A stretch of DNA of 64,000 nt, taken from NCBI GenBank assembly GCA_001541255.1, contig LNQR01000001.1, positions 41,810-105,809 of the forward strand, written 5' to 3'. This DNA comes from Candidatus Magnetominusculus xianensis. GTDB lineage: Bacteria; Nitrospirota; Thermodesulfovibrionia; Thermodesulfovibrionales; Magnetobacteriaceae. The notes under the pieces were generated by a model, which had not been told where the DNA came from, made no database searches, and worked only from the letters and a program-made list of their open reading frames with translations. A program made the translations under genes and the position numbers. Each line of letters opens with the position of its first letter. Position 1 is the stretch's first letter. This document shows positions 23,850 to 33,934 of the stretch, one piece after another.

Positions 23850-25925
23850 CTACTGAGCTTGAAGCTCTATGCGAAACTCTGCCCCGACACTGGTATTCCT
23901 GGCAGTCAGTTTGCCGCTCATCCTGCTTTCAATTATTGTTTTAGACATGTACAGGCCTATGCCGGTGCCTTCTTGTTCCGGCTTCGTTGTGAAATAGGGG
24001 TCGAATATTCGTTCGATGATTTCCGGGGGAATGCCGCCGCCGTTGTCAGTTATCACGATTATTATTCTATTGTCATCCTTTGAAAGAGAGATATTAATTA
24101 TGCCCTCACCCTTTTTATTGGAGATTGCATCCTTTGCATTGTTTACCAGGTTTAATATTACGTGTTTTATTTCATTTGTATAACCTGTTATTTCGTAATT
24201 ATCAGATAAATTTCCTCTATTAAATGAGACGATAATGTTGCCTTTTTTAAATAAGGCCTCATTCATAAAGAGTATATCCTCTATTGCTTTTACTATACTG
24301 AATCTCATTTTTTCTTTTGACGGTCTTAAGAAATCTCTGAAATCGTCAACAGTTTTTGTCATAAACGCTATCTGTTCCAATACACTTTTTACCGCCTTTT
24401 TTATATATTCCTCGTCCAGGCCTTCATATCCGAATGCGTCTTCTAAGTCCTGAACGATTAAACCAATAATATTCAAAGGCTGCTTCCACTGATGGGCCAC
24501 AACTGCTATCATCTCTCCCATTGTTGCCAGCTTTGATTGCTGAACAAGCAGCTGTTCTCTTTTTAGCTTGTTTCTTATCTCTTCATTTACCATCTGTTGG
24601 AGATTCTGTGCCACATCTTCCATCATCTGTTCGGATTTTCTTAACTGTTCCATCTCCTGTTTGCGTATCGTAATGTCTCTGATAACGCCTGTTGAGCCGT
24701 AAGATTGCTTTGTTTTTATCAGTCCCAGGGTTCCTGCGAACTCTTTTTCCATAGATGATTCATTGACCTCATAGACACCGCTGCTATTTACCTCTCCAAC
24801 AATTATATCAGTGCTGCTGTTTGGGACGGTCTGTTCATGTTTTTTCACAATATGGACTTCCAGTCCAAAGGTACCTCTTTGACCAGTTCTCCGTTCGTCA
24901 AATAATTTTGGGATGCCACCCTTTTCCAAAGGTTTTGATAATACGGCGTTACGGCTTACGGAGTCAACATCTTCCGGCGACAGGATTTTACTGAAATGTT
25001 GACCTATAAGTTCATCCGGCTCATATCCAAGCGACCTGACCGCGTTGTTGATAAATATAAAAATTCCGTCTTTGTCAACCATATACACTACGTCAGGTAT
25101 AGTTTCTATAAGGATTTTATATTTTTCTTCCGAGGCCTGTAGTCTTAGAAGATGTTCTTTTTGCCTGTTTGAGATTTCCCAATTGTATATTTTTAAAATA
25201 TTAATCATGGAAAAGGCCAAAACAAGGGCTATGCCTGCCCGCAATACCTGAACAGGAATACCAGTTATTTGCAGGAATAAAGCGGAGTTGAGGACATTAG
25301 CAGGAAAGAAATCTCCTCTGCTTACAACCAACCCGCCAAATACTGAATACAAAAAAAAGGCCGCACTCATTATAATAAAATACCTCTTAATATTTATAAC
25401 TGACAACATCTTCTTTTCACAGCGATAGTACGAATAAAAACCATAGGCCGCCATTAACGAACCAGGAAAACCCAGGATATATCTTGCTGCGGCGCTGCCC
25501 ACTTTTGAGATGTCATTATAAACAATGGAGATAAAGCAAACGGCACCAGCCGCCACGACAGTCAACCACCAGCCCATATATTTGGCGGCCATCAATTGAC
25601 ACGAAGGAGAATCATTAATCGAAACCCTTATGACCCTCCTTCCAAATTCGAATAAAACGACATAAGAACCAGCCAGAAAAAACCATCCTATTAAAGCTAA
25701 AGTCTTGTTTTCACCCTTAATAACCTTCCACATGTCCAGCCACTCGTTTACCCCGTGGGTTAACCCAAAGGCAGCCAAAAGCCAAAGTATCTTTGTCCAC
25801 TTAAATGCACTACCTTCTTTCAGTTGCAGAGCGATGGCAAGACCCATCAGTACAAATGACAATCCATAGACAAAAAATACAATGTCCATGTTATTGCCAA
25901 ATATGCTGGTTACGTCTAAAATCAA
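23850..25925 (-). CDS. Membrane PAS sensor histidine kinase
   Basis: 691 residues. The first 260 hold about seven hydrophobic segments (for example IVFFVYGLSFVLMGLAIAL, WFFLAGSYVVLFEF, LTVVAAGAVCFISIV), a membrane sensor region. Residues 265-440 are a PAS domain with a PAC. The kinase core has an H-box AHQWKQPLNIIG near 495 and an HATPase with N-box NLVNNAKDAI, G1 DNGGGIP and G2 GTGIGLYMSK. The AHQWKQPL H-box is the type common in Nitrospirota and deltaproteobacterial sensors. No receiver is attached, so it needs a separate regulator, possibly the orphan CheY-like protein at 6207 (inference). Confidence 0.92.
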   Translation of the reverse strand: MILDVTSIFGNNMDIVFFVYGLSFVLMGLAIALQLKEGSAFKWTKILWLLAAFGLTHGVNEWLDMWKVIKGENKTLALIGWFFLAGSYVVLFEFGRRVIRVSINDSPSCQLMAAKYMGWWLTVVAAGAVCFISIVYNDISKVGSAAARYILGFPGSLMAAYGFYSYYRCEKKMLSVINIKRYFIIMSAAFFLYSVFGGLVVSRGDFFPANVLNSALFLQITGIPVQVLRAGIALVLAFSMINILKIYNWEISNRQKEHLLRLQASEEKYKILIETIPDVVYMVDKDGIFIFINNAVRSLGYEPDELIGQHFSKILSPEDVDSVSRNAVLSKPLEKGGIPKLFDERRTGQRGTFGLEVHIVKKHEQTVPNSSTDIIVGEVNSSGVYEVNESSMEKEFAGTLGLIKTKQSYGSTGVIRDITIRKQEMEQLRKSEQMMEDVAQNLQQMVNEEIRNKLKREQLLVQQSKLATMGEMIAVVAHQWKQPLNIIGLIVQDLEDAFGYEGLDEEYIKKAVKSVLEQIAFMTKTVDDFRDFLRPSKEKMRFSIVKAIEDILFMNEALFKKGNIIVSFNRGNLSDNYEITGYTNEIKHVILNLVNNAKDAISNKKGEGIINISLSKDDNRIIIVITDNGGGIPPEIIERIFDPYFTTKPEQEGTGIGLYMSKTIIESRMSGKLTARNTSVGAEFRIELQAQ

Positions 25926-25980
25926 GAATCCCCCTTAATTTGTCAAGAACTGCGCCATCCCCCTTTGAACCACAGACAGC

Positions 25981-26478
25981 TCAATGGGGATGTTTCACAC
26001 CAGGACCCCGTATACTGCCCAGTTGCCCTGGCCTCGGCGCCAGATGCATACCTGACCACGGGCCGCTGGGAAGTGGACCTCCAGGGTGCAAAACCGGCGC
26101 GTTGGGATGAATAACAGGGTCAAGGGGAATCGGCAGTACCGGTGGAATCGAAATTGTTACCGGCGGTAATACCGGGGGCGGCGCAATAACCGGAATCAAA
26201 GGCAGCGGCGGTGGAACCGGCACCGGTGGCGGTGGATCAAATATTGGCGGGGGCGGCGGGCCAAAATCCAATATGACCGGCCTCATATCAGGATAATATG
26301 GCGGCGGCAGGACTGGTCGTGCGGGCGCAGGCGGCATCGGTGGCGGCCCCACGTAAACCGGCAGTGGCGGCGGGCCTACTATATCCGGCGGTTCGCTCTG
26401 TGCCGTTTGCACTGTAAGTACTATCAAAAACATGATTACTGTCAACGCTGTCAATATAGGTTTTCTCATCATATTCAT
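25981..26478 (-). CDS. Secreted proline-rich protein
   Basis: 165 residues. A signal peptide ends near residue 28 (AQS|EPPD). The mature protein is about one third proline, with PPP, VPPP and PPPPP clusters, and no Cys or catalytic motif. It is probably an extended, unstructured periplasmic or cell-surface protein. A ribosome site (AAAGGAGATGA) precedes it. It lies 28 bp downstream of the Cys-rich secreted protein gene and may form a unit with it. Function unknown. Two further Pro-rich envelope proteins in the window share its style but not its sequence. Confidence 0.75.
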   Translation of the reverse strand: MNMMRKPILTALTVIMFLIVLTVQTAQSEPPDIVGPPPLPVYVGPPPMPPAPARPVLPPPYYPDMRPVILDFGPPPPPIFDPPPPVPVPPPLPLIPVIAPPPVLPPVTISIPPVLPIPLDPVIHPNAPVLHPGGPLPSGPWSGMHLAPRPGQLGSIRGPGVKHPH

Positions 26479-26506
26479 CTCCTTTTAAATAAAAAAGTTA
26501 TGTAAC

Positions 26507-27574
26507 TCAGCGTGAAAACACCTTTTCCCTTGCATTTGTTATTAATAAATCCATCATTTTCCCCATGTTCAGGAGTACAGAGCTGGCACTTTTTGCAAAT
26601 GTGTCACCGGCAGAGGGCTTTGCGCTTGCTTTATTGACAATCTTACCGGCGCTTATATCAAGGTCAATCTTATCGTTGATTATCCTGGTATAGAGTTCTA
26701 TCATCTGCACATTGGCGGCAAATCCCGGCTCTTTTTTGAAGGCATCGGCGGCGGCGTTTGCCTTTGCGCTTAACAGGTGATAATTTTCAGCTATATCTGA
26801 TTTTCCAGCAAGGGTATACGCGTAAACCTCCTCTATTTCAGCGGCGGTCAATACAAAAAATTGTGCAAAAGAAAGAATCGCCTGAACTGCCGGGTCATGC
26901 GCTGCCGGTAATGTGTCTTTGAGTATCAGCGCAATTAGCTCCTCAGCGCTGGCAACAGTCTTTGCCGTGTTTCCCCTTATAGCCAAAACATGAGAGGGGT
27001 CAACCTTATGTGTCTTAGGATATTCGTCCATTAAATGCATCATATCGTCTTCTATGTATTTCTTTATCGTATACAGCCTGTTAAACAGTATCTGTGTGTT
27101 TACGTTGCCCTTTAGGATGGAAGTTTCATATAACCAGAGGGCAATCCTGTTGAATATAATCATCTTCCTATAAAAATCCTCTCTTTCCTTTGGTGATTTA
27201 ACCGAGGAAAACCCCTTCCCTACTGCCTCAAGTAAGTCTGCCTCCATTTTATACAGATACACAATGGACGTCATCGCTGCCTTATAATCTGTCTCAGATT
27301 TAACGTCAATTTTCATGGCGGCGTGTTTGTGCATCGGGCAGTCGTAAGGTGTTGTGTTATCAATAGATGTGAATTGCTGGGACTTGCAGTGTTGGCATTG
27401 GCCTCCAGCCTTTGGGCACATGTGTTTTGCGTACTGGTGGCCTGAAGATACACCACTTTTACAAGGGCACTCATGTGCAGCGTCACATATAGCAGGATTG
27501 TACCAGCCCAGTGCCGCAACGGCAAGCAGAAACAGAATTGTTTTAAACGTTTTGGCAGCAACATTAGCTATCAA
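26507..27574 (-). CDS. Secreted Cys/His-rich hypothetical protein
   Basis: 355 residues. A signal peptide spans about residues 9-32. Right after it a metal-binding patch has Cys at 36, 38, 53, 60, 63 and 79, His at 46, 51, 62, 82 and 84, with YDCPMH at 77-82, which resembles the heavy-metal-binding YxCPMHP motif of efflux proteins. The remaining 250 residues are helical with no recognised family. It starts at TTG 27574 behind a GGAGG site at 8 nt. A periplasmic role in metal or redox handling is likely, but not proven. A sigma-70-like promoter lies upstream. Confidence 0.7.
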   Translation of the reverse strand: MIANVAAKTFKTILFLLAVAALGWYNPAICDAAHECPCKSGVSSGHQYAKHMCPKAGGQCQHCKSQQFTSIDNTTPYDCPMHKHAAMKIDVKSETDYKAAMTSIVYLYKMEADLLEAVGKGFSSVKSPKEREDFYRKMIIFNRIALWLYETSILKGNVNTQILFNRLYTIKKYIEDDMMHLMDEYPKTHKVDPSHVLAIRGNTAKTVASAEELIALILKDTLPAAHDPAVQAILSFAQFFVLTAAEIEEVYAYTLAGKSDIAENYHLLSAKANAAADAFKKEPGFAANVQMIELYTRIINDKIDLDISAGKIVNKASAKPSAGDTFAKSASSVLLNMGKMMDLLITNAREKVFSR

Positions 27575-27635
27575 TAGAGTATCCTCCCTGGAATGCGTTG
27601 AATGAACCGGCAGTGCGCCGGGTATCCTTAATTGA

Positions 27636-27664
27636 AAATAACATGTCTGCCATTATATTGTCAA
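27636..27664 (-). promoter_or_regulatory. Sigma-70-like promoter for the secreted Cys/His-rich gene
   Basis: Minus-strand TTGACA (27659-27664), a 17-bp spacer and TTATTT (27636-27641), about 55 bp from the TTG start. It shares the 300-bp gap with the divergent cyclophilin operon. Confidence 0.4.
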
Positions 27665-27723
27665 ATGTCAGATGGTATTAACCGTCAGAAAAACGTTTAT
27701 TAACACTCCAGGGAAAAAAACTG

Positions 27724-27753
27724 TTGACGCCGGTAAATCATTTTTACTACACT
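27724..27753 (+). promoter_or_regulatory. Sigma-70-like promoter for the cyclophilin-Hsp20-Lon operon
   Basis: TTGACG (27724-27729), an 18-bp spacer and TACACT (27748-27753), followed by a leader of about 120 nt. No heat-shock sigma-32 box was recognised ahead of this protein quality-control operon. Confidence 0.4.
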
Positions 27754-27758
27754 TAGTT

Positions 27759-27797
27759 ATCCAGCGGCGATATCCAGCGGCGATATTCAGCGGCGGT
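27759..27797. repeat. 13-bp tandem repeat in the cyclophilin operon leader
   Basis: ATCCAGCGGCGAT occurs twice exactly (27759-27771, 27772-27784) and once more with changes (27785-27797), between the promoter and the ribosome site. It could be an operator or a slippage product. Confidence 0.75.
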
Positions 27798-27877
27798 GTA
27801 ACGAGTTGGCATGCGGGTTGTTTATCCAGGTAATATTAAGCAGCAGCTAGCCGCAGCGAAAAAAGGAGATAAAGGCA

Positions 27878-28369
27878 ATGGCAGAAAAACACGCAGTAAT
27901 AGAGACAACCTTTGGCAGTATTAATCTGAAATTTTACCCTGAAATAGCGCCAAACCATGTGAGGAATTTTATAGAGCTGGCAGAAAAGGGTTTTTATAAC
28001 GGCACGACATTCCACCGCGTCATCCCCGGGTTTATGATTCAGGGCGGCGACCCCAATACAAAAGATCATGACAAAATGACTCACGGCATGGGAGGCCCCG
28101 GCTATACGGTAAAGGCCGAATTCAACAACAAGCAGCACAAGCGCGGGATACTGTCGATGGCACGGGCGCAGCACCCTGACTCAGCCGGCTCACAGTTTTT
28201 TATCTGCGCGGCAGATTCTCCATTTCTTGACGGGCAATATACGGTATTCGGAGAGGTCGTAACGGGTATGGATGTCGTCGATAAGATTGTCTCTGCACCC
28301 AGAGACCAGCGCGACAACCCCAATGAAAGAATTGAGATAACTGTCGGGATAATTGAATCAGAGGTTTGA
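27878..28369 (+). CDS. ppiB: Cyclophilin-type peptidyl-prolyl cis-trans isomerase
   Basis: 163 residues, a complete single-domain cyclophilin. The active-site FHRVIPGFMIQGGDP near 46-60, ARAQHPDSAGSQFFICAADSPFLDGQYTVFG and the Gly-rich loops are all present. No signal peptide, so it isomerises X-Pro bonds in the cytoplasm. A good ribosome site (AAAAGGAGAT) precedes the ATG. It is followed within a few bases by an Hsp20 chaperone and then Lon, so this is a protein-folding/quality-control operon. Confidence 0.93.
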   Translation: MAEKHAVIETTFGSINLKFYPEIAPNHVRNFIELAEKGFYNGTTFHRVIPGFMIQGGDPNTKDHDKMTHGMGGPGYTVKAEFNNKQHKRGILSMARAQHPDSAGSQFFICAADSPFLDGQYTVFGEVVTGMDVVDKIVSAPRDQRDNPNERIEITVGIIESEV

Positions 28370-28382
28370 TGAGGCTAAGAAC

Positions 28383-28754
28383 TTGAAAAATAAAACAGAG
28401 GAAAGGATATTTTGCGCGGCAGAGACTACTATACCGCTTCCACCTATGGATATTTATGAGACCACTGATATGCTGATATTCGACATAGACCTGCCAGGAG
28501 TGGACCTCCAGGATATGTCAATAAAAGTATATGACGAAATAGTCGTTATCGAGGGAATAAGGACCAAGTTGTCAATAGATAACCGCCGCTTTCTGTGCAT
28601 GGAAAGGATTAACGAGACCTTCAGGCGGATGATCAAACTGCCGGTAAGGGTTAATACGGCGTCGGCAACGGCAGTTTATAAGGACGGGGTTATCACGTTG
28701 AGTTTCCCTAAGATAAAAGACAGGGTATTCCAAATCAGAATTGAAAAGGAGTGA
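28383..28754 (+). CDS. Small heat shock protein (Hsp20)
   Basis: An alpha-crystallin-domain holdase, about 123 residues from TTG 28383, which has GAGG at 8-nt spacing. A TTG at 28353, overlapping ppiB, is the alternative start. The domain runs from [21 protein letters not shown] to KIKDRVFQI. The typical ACD elements [23 protein letters not shown] and [14 protein letters not shown] are visible; the usual A-x-x-x-NGVL is YKDGVITL here. It prevents aggregation of unfolding proteins. The stop TGA overlaps the GTG of lon's extended frame, so it is tightly coupled to lon. Confidence 0.88.
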   Translation: MKNKTEERIFCAAETTIPLPPMDIYETTDMLIFDIDLPGVDLQDMSIKVYDEIVVIEGIRTKLSIDNRRFLCMERINETFRRMIKLPVRVNTASATAVYKDGVITLSFPKIKDRVFQIRIEKE

Positions 28755-28756
28755 GT

Positions 28757-31162
28757 ATGGGGCAAGACGACAAAAAAGATGAAAAAGAAATAGAGATACC
28801 AGACACACTACCAATACTTCCGGTTCGGGACATTGTGGTGTTTCCATATATGATACTCCCCCTGTTTGTGGGCAGGGAGAAATCCATCAGCGCCATTGAT
28901 TATTCTTTAAATACGAACAGAATGATAATGCTCCTGACACAGAAGGACTTAAACGTAGAGAATCCTGATTCAGACGACCTCTTCAGCATAGGCACTGTAG
29001 GGTTGATTATGAGAATGCTTAAGCTGCCCGATGGAAGGGTAAAAATCCTCGTTCAGGGGCTTGCCAAGGCCAAAGGTCTTAATATAGTTGAAAAAGACGG
29101 TATATATATAGCCGAGATTGAAAAAATAGAGGAGCGCAAACCCGATGTCATCACACTTGAGATAGAGGCCCTGATACGAAACGTTAAAGAACAAATCGAC
29201 AAGACGCTGTCTCTTGGCAAGACCATCCTGCCGGACATTATGATAGTCATAGAGAATCTTGATGACCCGGGACGGCTTGGAGATCTAGTTGCCTCAAATA
29301 TTGGGCTAAAGACAGACCAGGCCCAGCGCATCCTTGAAATAGACGACCCCGTTGAAAGGCTAAAGAAGGTCAGCGAGATACTCAACCGCGAGATAGAACT
29401 TCTTATTGTGCAGCAGAAGATTCAGTCCGAGGCCAGAGGTGAAATAGACAAGACACAGCGCGAATATTTCCTTAGAGAACAGCTCAAGGCTATACAAAAA
29501 GAACTCGGCGATATAGACGAAAAAATGGAGGAAATCCGCGAATTCAGGAAGAAAATCCTGGAGGCGAAGATGCCTGAAAAGGTATTAACCGAGGCAGAAA
29601 AGCAGCTCAAGCGCCTTGAAAAGATGCACCCGGACAGTGCCGAGGCCGCCACCGTGCGTACATATCTGGACTGGCTTGTAGAGCTGCCCTGGGCTAAATC
29701 TACAAAGGACAACTTAAATATAAAGATTGCCAAAAAAGTCCTCAACGAGGACCACTACGACCTTGAAAAGATAAAAGAAAGAATACTTGAGTACTTAAGC
29801 GTAAGGAAACTAAACCCCAAGATGAAAGGCCCGATACTGTGTTTCATCGGCCCGCCGGGCGTAGGGAAGACATCCCTGGGTAAGTCTATAGCGCGCTCAC
29901 TAGGGCGTGAGTTCGTGAGAATCTCCCTCGGGGGCGTAAGAGACGAGGCAGAGATACGCGGGCACAGGCGTACATACGTCGGAGCGCTTCCAGGTCGTAT
30001 AATCCAGGGCATTAAGCAGGCCGGCATGAACAATCCGGTGTTTATGCTTGACGAAGTGGACAAAATAGGTACTGATTTCAGGGGCGACCCCTCATCGGCA
30101 CTACTGGAAGTGCTCGACCCTGAGCAAAACAACTCCTTCGTTGACCACTATCTTGGTGTGCCGTTTGACCTGACGCACGTCATGTTCATAACAACGGGGA
30201 ATATAACTGATACAATACCAAGCCCGCTGCGCGACAGGATGGAGCTGATAAACCTCTCCGGCTACACATCAGAGGAAAAGGTTGGCATTGCAGGAAACTA
30301 TCTCATCCCCAAACAGTTCAGTGAGCATGGTATTGGAAAAAATGTTATGAAAATCTCAGGGCCAGCCCTTCTTATGTTGATTGCCCAATATACGAGAGAG
30401 GCAGGGGTAAGAAACCTTGAGCGTTCAATAGCGACATTGTGCAGGAAGGTAGCAAAGCAGATAGCCGAAGGGAAGAAAAAGAAATTCGTCATATCAAATA
30501 AGAATCTGCACAAGTTCATGGGCCCGCCGCGTTTTTTACCTGAAGAGGAGATGAAAAAAGACGAGGTAGGCGTTGCCACAGGACTGGCGTGGACTGAGGC
30601 CGGTGGAGATATAATATACGTAGAGGCCATTATGATGAAAGGCAAGGGAAGCCTTACCATTACCGGGCAGCTTGGCGACATTATGAAGGAATCCGCACAG
30701 GCAGCCCTTTCATATGTAAGGTCAAGGGCAAAAGAGCTTGACATCAGCGATGACCTATTCTCCAAAAAAGATGTTCACATACATGTCCCCGCAGGGGCTA
30801 TCCCCAAAGACGGCCCGTCTGCCGGAATAACCCTCACTACGGCAATCGCCTCTGCCCTGACAGGAAGGCCAATCCACAAGAGCATCGCTATGACCGGAGA
30901 GGTTACGCTGCGCGGCACAGTGCTTGCCATAGGCGGACTGAAGGAAAAATCCCTCGCCGCTAAACGCATGGGAATCAAGAAGATAATAGTCCCTAAGCGA
31001 AACGAAAAAGACCTTGATGATATACCCAAATATATCAAAAAAGACATGGAGTTCATATTCGTAGAGACAATGGACCAGGTACTTGGCATTGCACTTAATA
31101 ACGACAGCGCTAAAGGGAAAAAAGATAAAACAGAGAAAGACAACTCAGAAAATGGGAAGTGA
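28757..31162 (+). CDS. lon: ATP-dependent Lon protease
   Basis: 802 residues. The N-terminal substrate domain ([23 protein letters not shown]) is intact, the AAA+ domain has Walker [10 protein letters not shown] near 365 and Walker B MLDEVDK near 430, and the C-terminal protease domain has the Ser-Lys dyad with [10 protein letters not shown] (Ser near 690) and the Lys about 43 residues later. ATG 28757 has AAGGAG at 5-nt spacing and is preferred over the GTG two codons earlier. Cytoplasmic degradation of damaged and short-lived regulatory proteins. It lies downstream of hsp20 and overlaps thiL by 11 bp. Confidence 0.97.
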   Translation: MGQDDKKDEKEIEIPDTLPILPVRDIVVFPYMILPLFVGREKSISAIDYSLNTNRMIMLLTQKDLNVENPDSDDLFSIGTVGLIMRMLKLPDGRVKILVQGLAKAKGLNIVEKDGIYIAEIEKIEERKPDVITLEIEALIRNVKEQIDKTLSLGKTILPDIMIVIENLDDPGRLGDLVASNIGLKTDQAQRILEIDDPVERLKKVSEILNREIELLIVQQKIQSEARGEIDKTQREYFLREQLKAIQKELGDIDEKMEEIREFRKKILEAKMPEKVLTEAEKQLKRLEKMHPDSAEAATVRTYLDWLVELPWAKSTKDNLNIKIAKKVLNEDHYDLEKIKERILEYLSVRKLNPKMKGPILCFIGPPGVGKTSLGKSIARSLGREFVRISLGGVRDEAEIRGHRRTYVGALPGRIIQGIKQAGMNNPVFMLDEVDKIGTDFRGDPSSALLEVLDPEQNNSFVDHYLGVPFDLTHVMFITTGNITDTIPSPLRDRMELINLSGYTSEEKVGIAGNYLIPKQFSEHGIGKNVMKISGPALLMLIAQYTREAGVRNLERSIATLCRKVAKQIAEGKKKKFVISNKNLHKFMGPPRFLPEEEMKKDEVGVATGLAWTEAGGDIIYVEAIMMKGKGSLTITGQLGDIMKESAQAALSYVRSRAKELDISDDLFSKKDVHIHVPAGAIPKDGPSAGITLTTAIASALTGRPIHKSIAMTGEVTLRGTVLAIGGLKEKSLAAKRMGIKKIIVPKRNEKDLDDIPKYIKKDMEFIFVETMDQVLGIALNNDSAKGKKDKTEKDNSENGK

Positions 31163-32171
31163 TGACTCTATCGGGGGGCAAGTTGGAGAGCTCGCTCTTG
31201 TCAAATATATACGGGATGAGTTCGGCGCAGGGTTATTAAAAGACCTGACGATAGGCATAGGTGACGATGCTGCCGTTTTAAAGGTTGGCGGCAGGAATCT
31301 GCTAATCAGCGCTGATACGATGTGCGAGGGCGTACACTTTGACCTTGCCTTTGCTACGGCATATCAGGTGGGGTTTAAGCTGGTCTCTGTTAATGTAAGC
31401 GATATATACGCGATGGGGGGGGCACCGGAGTGGTTTTTACTGACCACATCACTTTCATCAGGTACATCTGCCACATCTGCCACATCTGATAGATTTGCAA
31501 GGGAGTTTTTATCTGGCGTTAAGGCTGCATTAAACCTCTACGGTGCGGCCCTTATCGGAGGCGATGTAACCTCCAGCCGTTCAGGTATTGTATTGACTGG
31601 CATAGTGCTTGGTGGTGCAAAGTCACCCATATCGAGAAAGGGCGCTCGTGCCGGTGATAAGATATATGTAAGCGGTGTGCTTGGGGATTCTGCCTGTGGC
31701 CTTGAGCTGCTTAAAAAAATAATGGCACCAGTTGCACCCGAAAAGGACGACGGGCCAAATAAGCCCTTGCCGTGGGAGATAATGAGACCGCTGATTACAA
31801 GACACCTAATGCCGAAGGTTATACAGCAGGACTTCGGCACTGCCACAGTTAGTGCTATGATGGACATTAGCGACGGCCTGTCGCTTGATCTGCGGCGGCT
31901 TTGTCAGGAGAGCGGGGTTGGAGCTGCGATATATGAAAACAATATCCCAATGTCTGCTCAGATGACAACTGCAGCGGGATTCTTAAACAAAGACCCACTC
32001 AAGTTCAGCCTTTGCGGCGGAGAGGACTACGAATATCTGTTTACCTCTGCTGACAAGATTGATACTGCACACTATATTGGAGATATAACAGACAGCGGTC
32101 TTGTCTTTATCGGCAAGGACGGCAGACAGATGGATTTAATGGACTGCGGATATGAGCATTTCAAAACTTAA
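31152..32171 (+). CDS. thiL: Thiamine-monophosphate kinase
   Basis: 339 residues from ATG 31152, which overlaps lon by 11 bp. ThiL makes thiamine diphosphate from thiamine monophosphate and [12 protein letters not shown] near 41, [15 protein letters not shown] near 57, an [10 protein letters not shown] loop near 147, [11 protein letters not shown] near 238, and [11 protein letters not shown] near 288 match the ThiL/PurM-fold family. A three-unit 9-bp repeat encodes [11 protein letters not shown] near 107, an expanded surface loop. Product supply would serve the TPP enzyme KorB in the same window, but they are not in one operon. Confidence 0.95.
   Translation: MGSDDSIGGQVGELALVKYIRDEFGAGLLKDLTIGIGDDAAVLKVGGRNLLISADTMCEGVHFDLAFATAYQVGFKLVSVNVSDIYAMGGAPEWFLLTTSLSSGTSATSATSDRFAREFLSGVKAALNLYGAALIGGDVTSSRSGIVLTGIVLGGAKSPISRKGARAGDKIYVSGVLGDSACGLELLKKIMAPVAPEKDDGPNKPLPWEIMRPLITRHLMPKVIQQDFGTATVSAMMDISDGLSLDLRRLCQESGVGAAIYENNIPMSAQMTTAAGFLNKDPLKFSLCGGEDYEYLFTSADKIDTAHYIGDITDSGLVFIGKDGRQMDLMDCGYEHFKT
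31460..31489. repeat. 9-bp tandem repeat inside thiL
   Basis: ACATCTGCC is repeated three times with the last unit slightly changed, encoding the loop residues S-A-T-S-A-T-S. The repeat keeps the frame. Confidence 0.6.
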
Positions 32172-32613
32172 GGAAATGTTAAGCTGTTTGATGGGGCGCA
32201 ACGATACACCGGCAGTGATGGCGGCATCTATTGGCATTGGCATACTGATAGGGATGTCGCCGCTCTTTGGGATACACACTTTTATAGGCATATTTGCGGC
32301 CTGGGCATTTAAACTCAACAAGCCTGCAACTATTACGGCTGCTTATATCACAAATCCATTAACAACGGTGCCGATTTATACGTTTAGCACATGGGTTGGG
32401 ATAAAACTCATGGGGTTGAAATTAACTCTTTTAGACCTTGACCTTGCTCATCTTACATTTTCAAATGTGATACACCAGTTAGGGGACTTTTTACTGCCTT
32501 TTTTTATAGGCTCAACAGTGGTTGCTATAATCAGCGGTGTTTTTAGTTATTACATAATGCTCTATGTCTACCGGTATAAAAATAGGAAAAAGCCTCGCGA
32601 AACAATGGCATGA
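32152..32613 (+). CDS. DUF2062 membrane protein
   Basis: 153 residues with three to four hydrophobic helices and the family block GIGILIGMSPLFGIHTFIGIF near 28, then NPLTTVPIYTFSTWVG near 67. DUF2062 proteins are small inner-membrane proteins of unknown function, often beside glycosyltransferase or lipid genes. Its ATG lies inside thiL (20-bp overlap) and its TGA overlaps the ATG of rimO (ATGA), so it is coupled to both. The basic C-terminal tail (YKNRKKPRE) is cytoplasmic. Confidence 0.85.
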   Translation: MSISKLKEMLSCLMGRNDTPAVMAASIGIGILIGMSPLFGIHTFIGIFAAWAFKLNKPATITAAYITNPLTTVPIYTFSTWVGIKLMGLKLTLLDLDLAHLTFSNVIHQLGDFLLPFFIGSTVVAIISGVFSYYIMLYVYRYKNRKKPRETMA

Positions 32614-33896
32614 GGCCAACCTTATCGATACTCACGCTTGGCTGCCCAAAGAACCAGGCAGACTCGCAACGCCTTGAGCGTATATTTGCCGCCGATGGGT
32701 TTTACTGTACTGAGACACCTGAAGACTCCGGCATCATACTCATAAACACATGCGGGTTTATTGAAGATGCAAGGCGCGAATCAATAAACGAAATCCTGAA
32801 CCTTGCCGCCCTAAAGACCGATGGTAAAAAGTTGCTCGTCTTTGGATGCCTGGCACAGAGATATAAGGAAGAGCTGACAAAAGAAATACCGGAAATAGAC
32901 GCAATTTTTGGCGTTGGGCAAGAGTCGGCCATTGTTGAGTATTGCAAAAACACTGAGGCAGAAGCGGCAGCACCGCCGCCTGCAGAGATATTTAGGCCCG
33001 TGTCTGTTCCATACGCATATCTGAAAATCGCCGATGGGTGTAACCGTGGCTGCCGCTTCTGCGCCATACCGTCAATCCGCGGGCGCTTTAAGAGCACTGC
33101 CATAGGCGGCATAATAGAAGATGCTAAAACTCATCTGAATGAGGGCAGGAAGGAGCTGATACTTGTCGCCCAGGACTCGGCCTCTTTTGGGATGGACACG
33201 GGGGAAAGCCTCATTACACTTATAGACGCCCTCGCCTCTTTAGACGGTGAGTTCTGGATACGTCTGATGTACCTGTATCCCACGTCGATTAGCGATGCCC
33301 TGCTTGACTGCATTAAAGGACACGACAAGGTAATAAAATATCTTGATATTCCTATTCAGCACTCCGAAGACGGCATATTACGGGCAATGGGGCGGGCGGG
33401 GACGCGCAGCTCATACATAGAGTTGTTTGAAAGGATAAGGTCTCATCTGCCGGGTGTATGTCTAAGAACCACACTCTTGGCAGGATATCCTGGTGAGAAC
33501 GCAAGGGATTTTAAATCACTTTTGAACTTTATTGAAGAGGTAAAGTTTGACAGACTGGGCGTCTTTGCCTATTCGGACGAAGAGGGAACTGCTGCTTTTG
33601 GGATGCAGGGGAAGGTCACAAGAAAAACCATACAAAAGCGGGTAGAACAGATAATGTTCACGCAGGCTGATATATCTTACGAGAGGAACCGCACATTAAT
33701 CGGTAAACAATTCAAAGGTTTGATAGACGATGTACAGGACACCACTGCCCTCGCCCGTTTATACTGCCATGCCCCCGAAGTTGACGGCTGCGTTATTATT
33801 GAAAACGTTCCAGATGATTTTACAGCAGATGGTTTTATCAATATCAGAATTACTGATGCAGAAGAATATGACCTCAGAGGGGAGATAATTCAATGA
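32610..33896 (+). CDS. rimO: Ribosomal protein S12 methylthiotransferase
   Basis: 428 residues, a radical SAM enzyme that methylthiolates an Asp of ribosomal protein S12. The N-terminal UPF0004 cluster Cys lie in LGCPKNQ, NTCGF and FGCLAQR. The radical SAM triad is CNRGCRFCAIP near 143-150 with RGRFKS following. A TRAM domain closes the C-terminus (about 362-428). All six cluster cysteines are present. The start overlaps the DUF2062 stop by 4 bp. The LGCPKNQADS start distinguishes RimO from MiaB. Confidence 0.96.
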   Translation: MRPTLSILTLGCPKNQADSQRLERIFAADGFYCTETPEDSGIILINTCGFIEDARRESINEILNLAALKTDGKKLLVFGCLAQRYKEELTKEIPEIDAIFGVGQESAIVEYCKNTEAEAAAPPPAEIFRPVSVPYAYLKIADGCNRGCRFCAIPSIRGRFKSTAIGGIIEDAKTHLNEGRKELILVAQDSASFGMDTGESLITLIDALASLDGEFWIRLMYLYPTSISDALLDCIKGHDKVIKYLDIPIQHSEDGILRAMGRAGTRSSYIELFERIRSHLPGVCLRTTLLAGYPGENARDFKSLLNFIEEVKFDRLGVFAYSDEEGTAAFGMQGKVTRKTIQKRVEQIMFTQADISYERNRTLIGKQFKGLIDDVQDTTALARLYCHAPEVDGCVIIENVPDDFTADGFINIRITDAEEYDLRGEIIQ

Positions 33897-33934
33897 ACCA
33901 CAACCGCCCTAATTAATGTTAAAATTAATCAGCT

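Noticed and set aside
29053..31143. Several minus-strand open frames antisense to lon
   Set aside because: They have no ribosome sites and exist because of codon bias of the lon frame on the other strand.
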